A stretch of DNA of 64,000 nucleotides from Streptomyces scabiei 87.22 (GCF_000091305.1 NC_013929.1:3472001-3536000); one strand, 5' to 3'. Counted from the stretch's first letter, positions 8,014 to 17,500 are shown. Numbers and translations: made by a program. Notes: generated from the letters alone by a model not told the origin.

Positions 8014-8337
8014 CTACTGCATGACCGCCATGGCGAGCGCACGGCGGGCACGCATCGACGCGCGCTCGGCCCGGCGCTGCATCCGGCGGGCGACCGCCAG
8101 GCGCATGGCCCGGCGCTCCTGCTCGGCCTGGTGCAGGCGCTCGTGCATATGCGCACGAGCCAGGGCTTCTGGCATGAGATGCATCTGTCGGGTCCTGTTC
8201 TGACGCGAGGTGTTCGCGCCGGTGGTGGTGAAGTGTGAGGTCGCGGAGCCGGCGGGCTCGCTCGTGGACGGCTTCATCGGGGCCTGCTTCTTGGGATCGT
8301 GCGTGAGGGGGCGGTCGATGGTTCCGGTGATGTTCAT
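8014..8337 (-). CDS. Small basic protein co-translated with wblC
   Basis: A 107-residue ORF whose ATG (8337) overlaps the wblC TGA in an ATGA, implying coupled translation. The N-terminal half is low complexity. The C-terminal half is a long Arg/Ala/Met/Glu-rich helix (for example ERRAMRLAVARRMQRRAE) that could form an amphipathic or coiled-coil segment. No known domain is recognised. Tight linkage to wblC and the downstream terminator argue that it is expressed and belongs to the antibiotic-stress response, but it has no assigned role. Confidence 0.55.
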   Translation of the reverse strand: MNITGTIDRPLTHDPKKQAPMKPSTSEPAGSATSHFTTTGANTSRQNRTRQMHLMPEALARAHMHERLHQAEQERRAMRLAVARRMQRRAERASMRARRALAMAVMQ

Positions 8338-8702
8338 GCTGTGACCGGGTTCTTGCGCGGGCGGCCACGGGGCCGCTTGCGGGCCACGACGACGCCCTGG
8401 ACGAAGAGCTCGCCACCCCAGACGCCCCAGGGCTCACGCCGCTCCTTGGCGCCGGCGAGGCAGGCCTCCATCAGCGGGCAGGTGCGGCAGAGGGATTTGG
8501 CGTACTCGACGTCGGCCGGCGACTCGGCGAAGAAGACCTCCGGGTCGTAGGAGCGGCAGGGGACGGGTACGCCGAGGTTCTCGATGGCGTCGTCGAGCGC
8601 GGTGAGCGCGGTGAGGGGGGTCAAGGTGGAGTCCTCCGTGAGGCCGGGCGGGGGGATCGTTTCGGAAGGCGGTACGGACGGGGCGTGCGCTTCGAGTTGC
8701 AC
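8334..8702 (-). CDS. wblC: WhiB-family transcription factor WblC/WhiB7
   Basis: A 122-residue iron-sulfur WhiB protein. Four cluster ligands are visible: Cys49, Cys72, Cys75 and Cys81 (C-x22-C-x2-C-x5-C). The WhiB turn GVWGG is at 93-97. The C-terminal AT-hook RPRGRPRK (about 110-117) is the hallmark that separates WhiB7/WblC from other WhiB proteins. WhiB7 binds the principal sigma factor and an AT-rich element next to the -35 box, inducing intrinsic antibiotic-resistance genes and itself. ATG 8702 ends a 600-base leader with an upstream ORF and terminator. It follows uvrD2 on the same strand, as in mycobacteria. Confidence 0.97.
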   Translation of the reverse strand: MQLEAHAPSVPPSETIPPPGLTEDSTLTPLTALTALDDAIENLGVPVPCRSYDPEVFFAESPADVEYAKSLCRTCPLMEACLAGAKERREPWGVWGGELFVQGVVVARKRPRGRPRKNPVTA

Positions 8703-8811
8703 GGTTCGTCTTCCTCGTCTGGTCGTTCCGGCCTGTTGGCCGGTGGCGGCTGGTACCGGGTTCTTTTCTTGTCCCGAGGCCCCTTCGCTCTGTAGTCCCC
8801 GGTCGGGGACA

Positions 8812-8853
8812 AACAGAAGGGCCGCGGATCCCGGATGGGGTTCCGCGGCCCTG
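8812..8853 (-). terminator. Intrinsic terminator (attenuator) in the wblC leader
   Basis: On the minus strand AGGGCCGCGGA (8852-8842) pairs with TCCGCGGCCCTT (8828-8817) around a 13-base loop, and is followed by CTGTTTGT. It lies between the upstream ORF stop (8876) and wblC (8702), so it would end leader transcripts unless countered. A second palindrome, GTCCCCG-GT-CGGGGAC, follows at 8795-8810. Confidence 0.8.
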
Positions 8854-8862
8854 AAGGCGCCG

Positions 8863-8881
8863 GCCTGATCGTCGATCAGGC
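8863..8881 (-). promoter_or_regulatory. Hairpin covering the upstream ORF stop codon
   Basis: GCCTGATC (8863-8870) and GATCAGGC (8874-8881) form an 8-bp stem. The TGA stop of the upstream ORF (8876-8878) is inside it, so a ribosome at the stop would melt this stem. Confidence 0.5.
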
Positions 8882-9199
8882 TGGATCACTCCAGGGTTCA
8901 GGCCCACGGAAGGCCCACATCAGGTGGTGCTGCGTCGTCTGCTTCCGGAATCCGGCACCGGCCGCCGCGAAGACATAGGCCTGGGCCTGTGCCTCTACTG
9001 CTGCTTCCAGTGCCTTGGTCGGTCGCTCATTGCGCTCACGGACGGGGAGACCCGCCAGAGACACGGAGGGAGCCGGACGGTCGCCAGTGATGGCGGACAG
9101 ACCGGTACCCAGGTTCGAGACGCCGAGCATGCACAGGGAGACGGCCGAGCGATCGGTCATTTTGACCGTGCTGGTGAAGCTGGTGTTGATGCTGATCAC
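8876..9199 (-). CDS. Upstream ORF (leader peptide) of wblC
   Basis: A 107-codon ORF within the wblC leader. GTG 9199 has AGGAGG eight bases upstream, an excellent ribosome site. The predicted peptide starts MISINTSFTSTVKMTDRS. The stop at 8876-8878 lies 23 bases before the terminator stem. It is known that wblC/whiB7 is controlled by uORF-mediated transcription attenuation; the arrangement here fits that model. The peptide itself shows no enzyme domain and may matter only through its translation. I am fairly sure of the start and less sure how far the sequence is constrained. Confidence 0.7.
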   Translation of the reverse strand: MISINTSFTSTVKMTDRSAVSLCMLGVSNLGTGLSAITGDRPAPSVSLAGLPVRERNERPTKALEAAVEAQAQAYVFAAAGAGFRKQTTQHHLMWAFRGPEPWSDPA

Positions 9200-9310
9200 T
9201 GGACTCGCCTCCTCTCGGCGTCTATGGGGACCGGCGCGAGCCAATCCGACGGATATGAAGTACACCACGAAACCGGGGCCTCCGAGAAGGCCGCTGCTCT
9301 CGTGCCTAAG

Positions 9311-9350
9311 AACCTATGGGGATTCCCGGGGCATGCGCAAACTATTTTTT
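9311..9350 (-). promoter_or_regulatory. WhiB7-type promoter of wblC
   Basis: On the minus strand a short AT-rich block (complement of CTATTTTTT, 9342-9350) directly precedes a -35-like TTGCGC (9340-9335). After 18 bases comes a -10-like TAGGTT (9316-9311). An AT-rich block touching the -35 box is the known WhiB7 recognition layout and implies autoregulation. It lies within 55 bp of the uvrD2 stop. Confidence 0.75.
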
Positions 9351-9363
9351 CGACGAGTTCGCA

Positions 9364-11586
9364 TCAGTCGTTCCGGTCCTCGCACCCAGGCTCCCGACCT
9401 GCGCAGATGTCGAGAACATCGGCCCCGTAGCGCTGCAGCTTTCGGGTGCGCACACCGGGGATGCGGCCGAGCTCAACCGGAGTGCTCGGCCCCGCTTCCG
9501 CGATCGCCATCAGGGTTCTGTCGGTGAAGACACAGAAGTCCGGTTGGCCGCTGCGCTGCGCCTGGACCGCGCGCCACTCGCGCAGTCGCTCGTAGAGGCC
9601 CTCGTCCATGTCGGAGGGGCAGTCCTCGCAGCGCATCAGCTTCATGTCCCCGGCGTCCCGCAGGGTGCGCCCGCAGACACGGCAGCGGGCGGGCGTCCGG
9701 CTGGTGCGGCGGGCGACCGCCTCGGTGCCGCCGGCCGTGCCCTGACCCGTACGGCCGCCCGCCGAGCCCCGTTCGACGCCACCGGTGCCCCCGGCACCGG
9801 TCCGGCCCGCCCGGGCGGTGGAGCCGGGGCGCAGTCCGTCGAGGAAGCGGCTGGGACGGCGGCCGGGACGGCCACCGGGCGCCCGGGACAGGGCCCAGGA
9901 GACCGACAGTTGCTCGCGCGCCCGGGTGACCCCCACGTAGAGGAGTCGCCTCTCCTCCTCGATCTGTTCGTCCGTTCTCGCGTAGGTGATCGGCATCATG
10001 CCCTCGGCGACACCCACCAGAAAGACGACGTCCCACTCCAGCCCTTTCGCGGAGTGCAGGGAGGCGAGGGTGACGCCCTGGACGGTCGGGGCGTGCTGGG
10101 CGTTCGCGCGTTCGTCAAGTTCCGCGACGAGGTCGCCGAGTGTCGCGTCGGGTCTGGCCGCGGCGAAGTCGTGGGCCAGGTTCACCAGGGCCGCCAGCGA
10201 CTCCCAGCGTTCCCTGACCGCGCCGGACCCCGCGGGGGGTTCACCGGTCCACCCCTCGCCGGACAGCACGGCCCGCACCTGCGAGGGAAGGTCGACGGCG
10301 TCCTCGAGCAGGGTGTCGTTGCCGCCGAAGCGGGCGGCGGCTCTCAGCGCGGCACCCGCCTTGCGTACCTCGGGGCGGTCGAAGAAGCGTTCCGCTCCGC
10401 GCAGCTGGTAGGGCACCCCGGCGTCCGCGAGGGCCTGCTCATAGGTCTCGGACTGGGAGTTGGTCCGGAACAGGATGGCGATCTCGCCGGCGGGCACACC
10501 GGCGGCGACGAGATCCCGGATGCGGCGGGCGGCGCCCTCGGCCTCGGCGGGCTCGTCCGTGTATTCGGTGTAGCGGGGCTCCGGGCCCGGTGCGCGCTGC
10601 GAGATCAGTTCGAGGCGATGGTCGGCGGCGCGGCCGCGGGCCTGGGACAGCAGACCGTTGGCGAGGTGGACGACCTGCGGCGTGGAGCGGTAGTCGCGAA
10701 CCAGCTTGACGACGGTGGCCCCGGGGTGACGGTGGCGGAAGTCGAGCAGATGGTCGGGAGTTGCTCCTGTGAACGAGTAGATCGTCTGGCTGGCGTCGCC
10801 CACGACGCACAGGTCGTCCCGGTCGCCGAGCCACAGCTCCAGGAGACGCTGCTGGAGGGGGCTGACGTCCTGATACTCGTCGACCACGAAGTGCTGGTAC
10901 TGGGAGCGGACCTGCTCGGCGATGTCCTGGCGGTCCTGGAGGATACCGACCGTGAGCAGGAGGACGTCCTCGAAGTCGATGACGACCCGCTCGCGCTTCA
11001 GCTCCTCGTACACCGCGTAGATCTGGGCGATCTCCGCCGGGTCCCGGGGGGCCTCGCGGCCGTGCTTGGCGGTCGCGGCGGCGTAGTCGGAGGGCACGGT
11101 CCGGGTGACCTTGGACCACTCGATCTCCGCTGCGGCGTCGCGGAGTTCATTGCGATCGAGACGGATGCGGCAGGCGGCGGCCGCGTCCGCGACGAGCTGG
11201 ATCTTGCGGTCGACAATGCGCGGCATGGCACCGCCGACGGCCTTCGGCCAGAAGTACTGGAGCTGGCGCAGCGCGGCCGAGTGGAACGTCCGGGCCTGGA
11301 CTCCGGCGGCACCGAGCTGGCGGAGGCGGCCGCGCATCTCGCCGGCGGCGCGGTTGGTGAAGGTGACGGCCAGCACACTGGCGGGCTGGAGCATCCCGGC
11401 TCGCACGCCGTAGGCGATCCGGTGGGTGATCGCCCGGGTCTTGCCCGTACCAGCGCCCGCCAGCACGCACACCGGGCCGTGCAGGGCCGTCGCCACCGCG
11501 CGTTGCTCGGGGTCGAGCCCTTCGAGCACCGCGTCGGCCGAGTCGGGGACCCGCGGGAAGAGGGTGGAGTGCGTTGCTGCTGTCAC
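9364..11586 (-). CDS. uvrD2: ATP-dependent DNA helicase UvrD2
   Basis: A 740-residue superfamily 1A helicase. Motifs in order: Walker A GAGTGKTRA (about residue 39), DEYQDVS, GDASQTIYSF, RDYRSTPQV, LHSAKGLEWDVV and RRLLYVGVTRAR. A C-terminal four-cysteine zinc region (CRVCGRTL...CEDC) leads into an HRDC domain (YERLREWRAVQAQ to the end). HRDC plus tetracysteine separates UvrD2 from UvrD1/PcrA. The longer frame upstream looks non-coding, so GTG 11586 is chosen. It is divergent from mycoredoxin, and the shared promoter region contains a DnaA box. Confidence 0.95.
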   Translation of the reverse strand: MTAATHSTLFPRVPDSADAVLEGLDPEQRAVATALHGPVCVLAGAGTGKTRAITHRIAYGVRAGMLQPASVLAVTFTNRAAGEMRGRLRQLGAAGVQARTFHSAALRQLQYFWPKAVGGAMPRIVDRKIQLVADAAAACRIRLDRNELRDAAAEIEWSKVTRTVPSDYAAATAKHGREAPRDPAEIAQIYAVYEELKRERVVIDFEDVLLLTVGILQDRQDIAEQVRSQYQHFVVDEYQDVSPLQQRLLELWLGDRDDLCVVGDASQTIYSFTGATPDHLLDFRHRHPGATVVKLVRDYRSTPQVVHLANGLLSQARGRAADHRLELISQRAPGPEPRYTEYTDEPAEAEGAARRIRDLVAAGVPAGEIAILFRTNSQSETYEQALADAGVPYQLRGAERFFDRPEVRKAGAALRAAARFGGNDTLLEDAVDLPSQVRAVLSGEGWTGEPPAGSGAVRERWESLAALVNLAHDFAAARPDATLGDLVAELDERANAQHAPTVQGVTLASLHSAKGLEWDVVFLVGVAEGMMPITYARTDEQIEEERRLLYVGVTRAREQLSVSWALSRAPGGRPGRRPSRFLDGLRPGSTARAGRTGAGGTGGVERGSAGGRTGQGTAGGTEAVARRTSRTPARCRVCGRTLRDAGDMKLMRCEDCPSDMDEGLYERLREWRAVQAQRSGQPDFCVFTDRTLMAIAEAGPSTPVELGRIPGVRTRKLQRYGADVLDICAGREPGCEDRND

Positions 11587-11625
11587 ACGGCCATGCTGCC
11601 AGGTCCCCGGAGACGGCCGAGCGAG

Positions 11626-11634
11626 TTGTCCACA
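11626..11634 (+). promoter_or_regulatory. DnaA box
   Basis: A perfect TTGTCCACA, the Streptomyces DnaA-box consensus, 40 bp upstream of the uvrD2 start in the uvrD2/mycoredoxin intergenic region. Confidence 0.6.
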
Positions 11635-11773
11635 GGCGTGCCCTCGCAGTCGTACTAATGCGGCAAGCGCCCCTGTGTTCGGGCGCGCCCGAAGCGCGCG
11701 GTGCGTCCGGAGCGCCCTCTGCGCCCGGCGCGGCCGGTGGGAGGGCAGCGGTGCCGGACGCCACCCGTATAGG

Positions 11774-11799
11774 GGAATGGCGGGCCCGTCGCGTACGTT
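11774..11799 (+). promoter_or_regulatory. SigR-type promoter of the mycoredoxin gene
   Basis: GGAAT (11774-11778), 18 bases, then GTT (11797-11799). This is a perfect match to the SigR consensus GGAAT-N18/19-GTT, ending 49 bp before the mycoredoxin ATG. SigR is the thiol-oxidative-stress sigma factor, which suits a mycothiol-dependent redoxin. Confidence 0.85.
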
Positions 11800-11848
11800 C
11801 CACTCACTGCGACCAGCACCCCTCAGACCGTGAAGGAGCGCCAGGGAC

Positions 11849-12091
11849 ATGGCGGGCACTGTGACGATGTACAGCACCACGTGGTGCGGCTACTGCCGTC
11901 GGCTGAAGAGCCAGATGGAGCGGGAGGGCATCACGTACAACGAGATCAACATCGAGCAGGACCCGGAGTCCGCCGCCTTCGTGGAGAAGGCGAACGGCGG
12001 GAACCAGACGGTCCCCACCGTCCTCTTCCCGGACGGCTCCACGCTCACGAACCCCTCGCTGGCGCAGGTCAAGCAGAAGATCGGCGCGTGA
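11849..12091 (+). CDS. Mycoredoxin (Mrx1-type glutaredoxin-like protein)
   Basis: An 80-residue glutaredoxin-fold protein. The active site WCGYC is at residues 12-16. TVPTVLF with the cis-proline is at about 54-60, followed by a DGS turn. Mycoredoxins reduce mixed disulfides with mycothiol (de-mycothiolation) in actinobacteria. GGAGCG lies upstream of ATG 11849. It sits between uvrD2 and nudC exactly as Mrx1 (Rv3198A) does in M. tuberculosis, and has its own SigR-type promoter. Confidence 0.93.
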   Translation: MAGTVTMYSTTWCGYCRRLKSQMEREGITYNEINIEQDPESAAFVEKANGGNQTVPTVLFPDGSTLTNPSLAQVKQKIGA

Positions 12092-12104
12092 CCGCGGGCG
12101 GGCT

Positions 12105-13052
12105 CTAGCCGATGTGGCTTCGCGTCGGCAGGGGCTTGCCGTACCAGAGTTCGATCAGTCGGGCCGCGATCGAGATGCCGTAGGGAGGCAGGACCTCCCC
12201 GGACTCGAACGCGGCCCGCAGCTCTTCCCTGGAGAACCAGCGGGCCTCGTGGATCTCGTCGCCGTCGACGTCCACGGTGGTCGAGGTGGCACGGGCCATG
12301 AAGCCCAGCATGAGGCTGGAGGGGAAGGGCCAGGGCTGACTGGCGACGTACTCGACCTGGCCGACGGTGACGCCGACCTCCTCGTGGACCTCACGCCGCA
12401 CGGACTGTTCGATCGACTCGCCGGGCTCCACGAAGCCCGCGAGGGTGGAGAAGCGTCCCTCGGGCCAGTGGACCTGGCGGCCCAGGAGGATGCGGTCGTC
12501 GTCGTCCGTGACCGCCATGATCACCGCGGGGTCGGTGCGCGGGTAGTGCTCGGCGCCGCAGGCCTGGCAGCGGCGGATGTGGCCGGCCGCCGCGATGACC
12601 GTGCGCTCGCCGCAGCGGGAGCAGAAGCGGTGGGTGCGCTGCCAGTTCTCCAGGCCGACCGCGTGGGCCATGAGACCCGTGTCACGCGGCGACAGCAGCA
12701 TGCCTGCCTCGCGCAGGCCCGCCGGGCGCGCGGACTGGTCCATGCGGCCGGGGAGCGCGTCCTTCTGGAGTGCGAAATAGCTCACACCGTCGGTGTCGGT
12801 GCCCAGGAAGTAGCGGTGTGCCTCGGTGAGCGGCGCCTCGAACGAGGGCGTCATGACGAGTTCGGTGATGCCGTCCGGGGTCTCGTCGATGAGGACCTGG
12901 CCGCCGGAGACCACGAAGCAGCGGGTGGTGGGGTGGCTCCACGCCGCCGCGAGCCAGGCCTCGTCGAGCCGGTGGTGGGCGGCCCGGTCGATGCCGCTGG
13001 GGGCGGTGAGCGCGATGGGGCGGTCTGCGGTGTGGTCGGTCCAGGTGGTCAC
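12105..13052 (-). CDS. nudC: NAD(+) diphosphatase NudC (NUDIX)
   Basis: A 315-residue NudC-type pyrophosphohydrolase that cleaves NAD(H) to NMN(H) and AMP and can remove NAD caps from RNA. A zinc ribbon (CSRCG about 142, CQACG about 160) precedes the Nudix domain. The Nudix box GFVEPGESIEQSVRREVHEE starts at about 204. SQPWPFPSSLM, the signature of NAD-specific members, is at about 237. GTG 13052 is preferred over TTG 13064 because GGAAG lies just upstream. It converges with mycoredoxin across 13 bases. Confidence 0.93.
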   Translation of the reverse strand: MTTWTDHTADRPIALTAPSGIDRAAHHRLDEAWLAAAWSHPTTRCFVVSGGQVLIDETPDGITELVMTPSFEAPLTEAHRYFLGTDTDGVSYFALQKDALPGRMDQSARPAGLREAGMLLSPRDTGLMAHAVGLENWQRTHRFCSRCGERTVIAAAGHIRRCQACGAEHYPRTDPAVIMAVTDDDDRILLGRQVHWPEGRFSTLAGFVEPGESIEQSVRREVHEEVGVTVGQVEYVASQPWPFPSSLMLGFMARATSTTVDVDGDEIHEARWFSREELRAAFESGEVLPPYGISIAARLIELWYGKPLPTRSHIG

Positions 13053-13148
13053 GGGTGCTTCCAACTCCCCCGGTGGAACGGTTGATGGGGCGGGCGGTGC
13101 GGACGGACGGGCGGTGCGGCGGGCGGGCTCGGGTGTGCGGAGCCTTCT

Positions 13149-14570
13149 TCAGTGTCCCTCGCGGGGGCTCCGGGCCAGCTCGCCCCAGAGGTACGCGCTG
13201 GTCTCGACGCCTTTGAGGAGCAGATCCAGTTCGACCTTCTCGTTGGGGGCGTGCCAGCCGTCGGAGGGGACGGAGATGCCCAGGAAGAGCACGGGTGCGT
13301 CGAGGACCTCCTGGAGGTCCGCGGCGGGGCCGGAGCCGCCCTCGCGCGTGTAGCGGACCGGCTGCTCGAACGCGCGGCCCATGGCCCGTACCAGTGAGCG
13401 CAGGGCCGGGTGGTCCAGCGGCGTCAGGCAGGGCCGGGTGGAACCGCTGAAGGTGATCTCGTGGCGGATCCCGGCGGGAACGCGCTCGGCGGCCCAGGCG
13501 GCGACGGCCTTGCGGATGTGGTCCGGGTCCTGTCCGGCGACCAGGCGGAAGGACAGCTTCACCATGGCGGAGGAGGGGATGACCGTCTTGCTGCCCGCGC
13601 CCTGGTAGCCGCCTCCGATGCCGTTGACCTCCGCGGTCGGACGGGCCCAGACGCGTTCCAGGGTGGTGTGCCCGCTTTCGCCGTGCGCTGCCGTGGACCG
13701 GGCCGTGCGCAGCCAACGCTCCTCGTCGAAGGGCAGTTCGGCGAAGAGTTCGCGCTCGCGGTCGGTGAGTTCGGTGATGCCGTCGTAGAAGCCGGGGATC
13801 GCCACGCGCGCGTGCTCGTCGTGCAGGGCGGCGACGAGGCGGGCGATCTCGGTGGCCGGGTTCGGTACGGCGCCGCCGAAGGAGCCGGAGTGGATGTCCT
13901 GGTCGGGGCCGTACAGCCGGATCTCGCACTCGGCGAGGCCGCGCATGCCGGTGCAGACGGTGGGGGTGTCCTCGGCCCACATGCCGGTGTCGGAGACGAC
14001 GACCGCGTCGGCGGCGAGCCGCTCGACGTGTTCCTCGACGAGCGCGCGGAAGTGCGGGGAGCCCGATTCCTCCTCGCCCTCGATCAGCATCTTCAGGTGG
14101 ACGGCGGGGGCGGTCCGGCCGGTGGCGGCAAGATGGGCGCGGACACCGAGTGTGTGGAAGAACACCTGGCCCTTGTCGTCGGCGGCTCCGCGCGCGTGCA
14201 GGCGGTTGCCGCGGATCACCGGTTCGAACGGCTCGGTGTCCCAGCCGTCGGCGAGGGCGGCGGGCTGCACGTCGTGGTGTCCGTAGACCAGGACGGTGGG
14301 GGCACCCTCGTCCTCGGCGGGCCATTCAGCGAAGACGGCGGGGGCGCCCGGCGTCTCCCAGACCTCGGCCGTGGGGAAGCCGGTCTCCCGGAGTTTGGCG
14401 GCCAGCCAGTCGGCGCTGCGGCGTACGTCCGGCGCGTGCTCCGGCTGCGCCGACACCGACGGGATGCGCAGCCACTCCACGAGGTCGTCGAGGAAGGCGG
14501 CACGGTGGTCCTGGATGTACGTACGGACGACGGTGACGTCGCTGACGTCGCTGTCAACGGACTGGCTCAT
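13149..14570 (-). CDS. M20-family metallodipeptidase
   Basis: A 473-residue M20/M28-like peptidase of the carnosinase/CPG2 group. Zinc ligands and catalytic residues appear in VYGHHDVQP (His, Asp), GAADDKG (bridging Asp), EGEEESGS (general base and ligand), SDTGMW (Asp) and the terminal GWHAPNE (His). The dimerisation insert contains GPDQDIHSGSFGG. It probably cleaves small peptides in the cytosol. ATG 14570 (MSQSVD) is chosen; GTG 14576 is two codons upstream. It lies just after adnB on the same strand. Confidence 0.92.
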   Translation of the reverse strand: MSQSVDSDVSDVTVVRTYIQDHRAAFLDDLVEWLRIPSVSAQPEHAPDVRRSADWLAAKLRETGFPTAEVWETPGAPAVFAEWPAEDEGAPTVLVYGHHDVQPAALADGWDTEPFEPVIRGNRLHARGAADDKGQVFFHTLGVRAHLAATGRTAPAVHLKMLIEGEEESGSPHFRALVEEHVERLAADAVVVSDTGMWAEDTPTVCTGMRGLAECEIRLYGPDQDIHSGSFGGAVPNPATEIARLVAALHDEHARVAIPGFYDGITELTDRERELFAELPFDEERWLRTARSTAAHGESGHTTLERVWARPTAEVNGIGGGYQGAGSKTVIPSSAMVKLSFRLVAGQDPDHIRKAVAAWAAERVPAGIRHEITFSGSTRPCLTPLDHPALRSLVRAMGRAFEQPVRYTREGGSGPAADLQEVLDAPVLFLGISVPSDGWHAPNEKVELDLLLKGVETSAYLWGELARSPREGH

Positions 14571-14580
14571 GCTCACGAGC

Positions 14581-17500
14581 CTATCGGCCCGCACCGATGT
14601 GCTCGTCCGGCGGTTCGTCGGCGACCGCCCCGGTTCGGTACGCGGCCGGTCGCGGCCGGTGTGCGCCGGGAGCCGTCACCGCGTCGGCGCCGGCATCCTC
14701 CAGGAGCAGCCGTTCCAGGGCGTCCCGGTCGGGCAGGTTCTCGGGCCGTACGACGTCGCCCGTGCGGACGTACAGGAAGGTCGCCTTGACGGATTCCAGG
14801 GGCACGCCCTGCTGTTCGGCCCAGGCGAGCCGGTAGACGGCGAGCTGGAGCGGGTCGGCGTTACGGGTGCGGCTGGTCTTCCAGTCGACGATCTCGTACG
14901 TCGTCCCGTCACCGTCGCTCCCCCCGTCGCCGTCGCCCAGGCGGTACACGGCGTCGATGCGGCCGCGTACGACGCGTCCGGCGATCCCCAGCTGGAAGGG
15001 CTCCTCCACGCGATACGGCGTGCGGTGGGCGTAGGGGGTGCGTTCGAATGCCTCCTTGAGTGCCTCCAGATCCCGTTCGTCGGCGATCTCCGCCTCGCTG
15101 CCGGGCAGCTCCCCGGGCTCCAGCATGGGCAGCCGCAGCTCCTCGAAGCGGGCCTCGACCCAGGCGTGGAAGCGGGTGCCGCGACGCGCCGCGGGCTGCG
15201 GGGGGCGCGGCATGGGGCGCGCGAGCTCCTGTGCGAAGCCGTCCGGATCGGCGGCCAGCCGCATCAGCTGCGCCGCCGTCAGCGACGCGGGCAGGGGTAC
15301 GTCGGTGACCTTGGCGCGGGCCCGCAGGAGTTCTCCGGCGAGGGCGTCCAGGTCGCGGTCCCACGAGGCGACGGTGCGGGCCTCCTCGGGGCTGAGGCCG
15401 GAGGCCGCGGGGTGCCTGCGGGCGTGCGGCACGGCCGGCGGTCGCGCGTCCTGTTCCGGGGGGTCCTCGCGCGCGTGCACGACATGTGGGGGCCGGTCCG
15501 ACGACCAGGAGTCCCAGTCGCCGGTGTCCTCGCCGGGGTCCCCGAAGGCGTCCGCCGGTGGGACGTCGTCCTCGTGGGGCACGTCGTCCGGGTGGATGTC
15601 CTCGTAGAAGGGCTCCTCGTCGTCCGACGGAGGCGGCCAGTCCGGATGGTCGGACGAGGGGTGGTCGGAGAAGGGGTGCCCCGAGGCGTGGTCGGCCGGG
15701 TCCGTGCCCTCGTGGGACGCGGCCCTCTCCAGGTGGGCCAGTACGGTCGCGGCGGCGGCGCGGCGGCGCAGCAGGGCCGTGTCGTCGAGCGGGAGGGGCC
15801 AGGCGTGGTCGGCCGCCGACCGGTGCAGGGCCGGGTTCTCGGCGCCCTCCCCGGGTTCGTCGGCCCATGCCTCGATCTCGCCGTACCCGGCGGCGCAGTG
15901 GTCGTGGAGGGCGGTGAGGAAGTCGGACGGTCCGCGCGGGCGCTTCTGGGACGGGCCCCACCAGTGCCCCGAGCCGAGGAGCAGGGAGCGGGGCCGGGTG
16001 AAGGTGACGTAGCCGAGGCGGAGTTCCTCGGTGTGCTGGTGGTCCTTCATGGCCTCCTGGAAGGCCTTCAGCCCGCGCGAGTCCCAGGCGCCGACGTCGG
16101 GAAGGGTGTCGGCGTCGCCGCGCAGCGTGTGCGGCAGGACCTTCCCCTGTGCCGTCCACTTCTCGCGGCCCTGTGTGCTGGGGAAGGTGCCGGTGACCAG
16201 GCCGGGGACGGCGACGACGTCCCACTCCAGGCCCTTGGACCGGTGGGCGGTGAGCACCTTGACGGTGTTCTCGCCGCCGGGCAGCGCGTTGTCGAGGCCC
16301 TTCTCGTACTGGGCGGCCGTGCGCAGGAAGCCGAGGAAGGCGAGGAGGGTGGCCTCGCCGGCGCTGTTGGCGGCGAAGGAGGCGGCGATGTCCAGGAAGT
16401 TCGACAGGGTCTCGCGGCGGCGGGCGGCGAGCGCGTGCGGGGACGCGGAGAGCTCCACTTCCAGGCCGGTGACGGCGAGCACCCGGTGGAGGACGTCCAT
16501 GAGCGGGTCGGCGAGCGAGCGGCGCAGGTCGCGCAGTTCGGTCGCGAGCCGGGCGAACCGCACGCGCGCGTCCGGCGAGAACGGCAACCCGTCGTCCTCC
16601 CGCTCGGCTTCGAGCGGGAGTTCCAGGAACGTGTCCAGGGCGTCCGCCAGCGAGACCACCTCGGACGGGTCGACCCCCTCGACGGCCGCGGCGAGCCGGC
16701 GGTCGGGGTCCTGGTCGCCGTCCACGCGCGCGTGGGAGACGAGCCGCCTGGCCCGGCGGCCGAGGAGGGCGAGGTCACGCGGGCCGATCCGCCAGCGGGG
16801 GCCGGTCAGGAGGCGGACGAGGGAGGCGTTGGCGCCGGGGTCCTGGAGGACCTCGCAGACGGCGACGAGGTCGGCGACCTCGGGGAGGTGGAGCAGTCCG
16901 GAGAGTCCGACGACCTCGACCGGGACGTCACGGGCGACGAGCGCGCCCTGGATCTCGGCGAAGTCACCGGCGGTACGGCACAGGACCGCGATCTCGCCGG
17001 GTTCCTTGCCGGTGCGCACGAGGTGGGCGATCGAATCGGCGAGCCAGTCCAGTTCCTCGGCGTGCGTGTTCAGCAGGGCACAGCGGACCACGCCGTCGCG
17101 TTCGGCGCCGCGGGCGGGCCTCAGTGCCTCCACGCCCGCGTGCATGGCCCGCAGGGGCTCCGCGAGGCCGTTGGCGAGGTCGAGCAGACGGCCACCGCTG
17201 CGGCGGTTCTCACTGAGTGCCTGGCGGGTGGCGCGCCGGCCGTCGGGGTGGGCGAAGTGGTCGGGAAAGTCGTCGAGGTTGGCGACGGAGGCGCCGCGCC
17301 AGCCGTAGATGGCCTGGCAGGGGTCGCCGACCGCGGTCACGGGATGGCCGGTGCCGCCGCCGAACAGTCCGGCCAGCAGGACGCGTTGGGCGACCGAGGT
17401 GTCCTGGTACTCGTCGAGCAGGACCACCCGGAACTCGTCCCGCAGGACGCGGCCCACTTCGGGGAGCCCGGCGAGGCGGGCGGACAGGGCGATCTGGTCG

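Noticed and set aside
9316..11658. A 780-codon plus-strand ORF
   Set aside because: It is antisense to uvrD2, whose helicase motifs are complete on the other strand.
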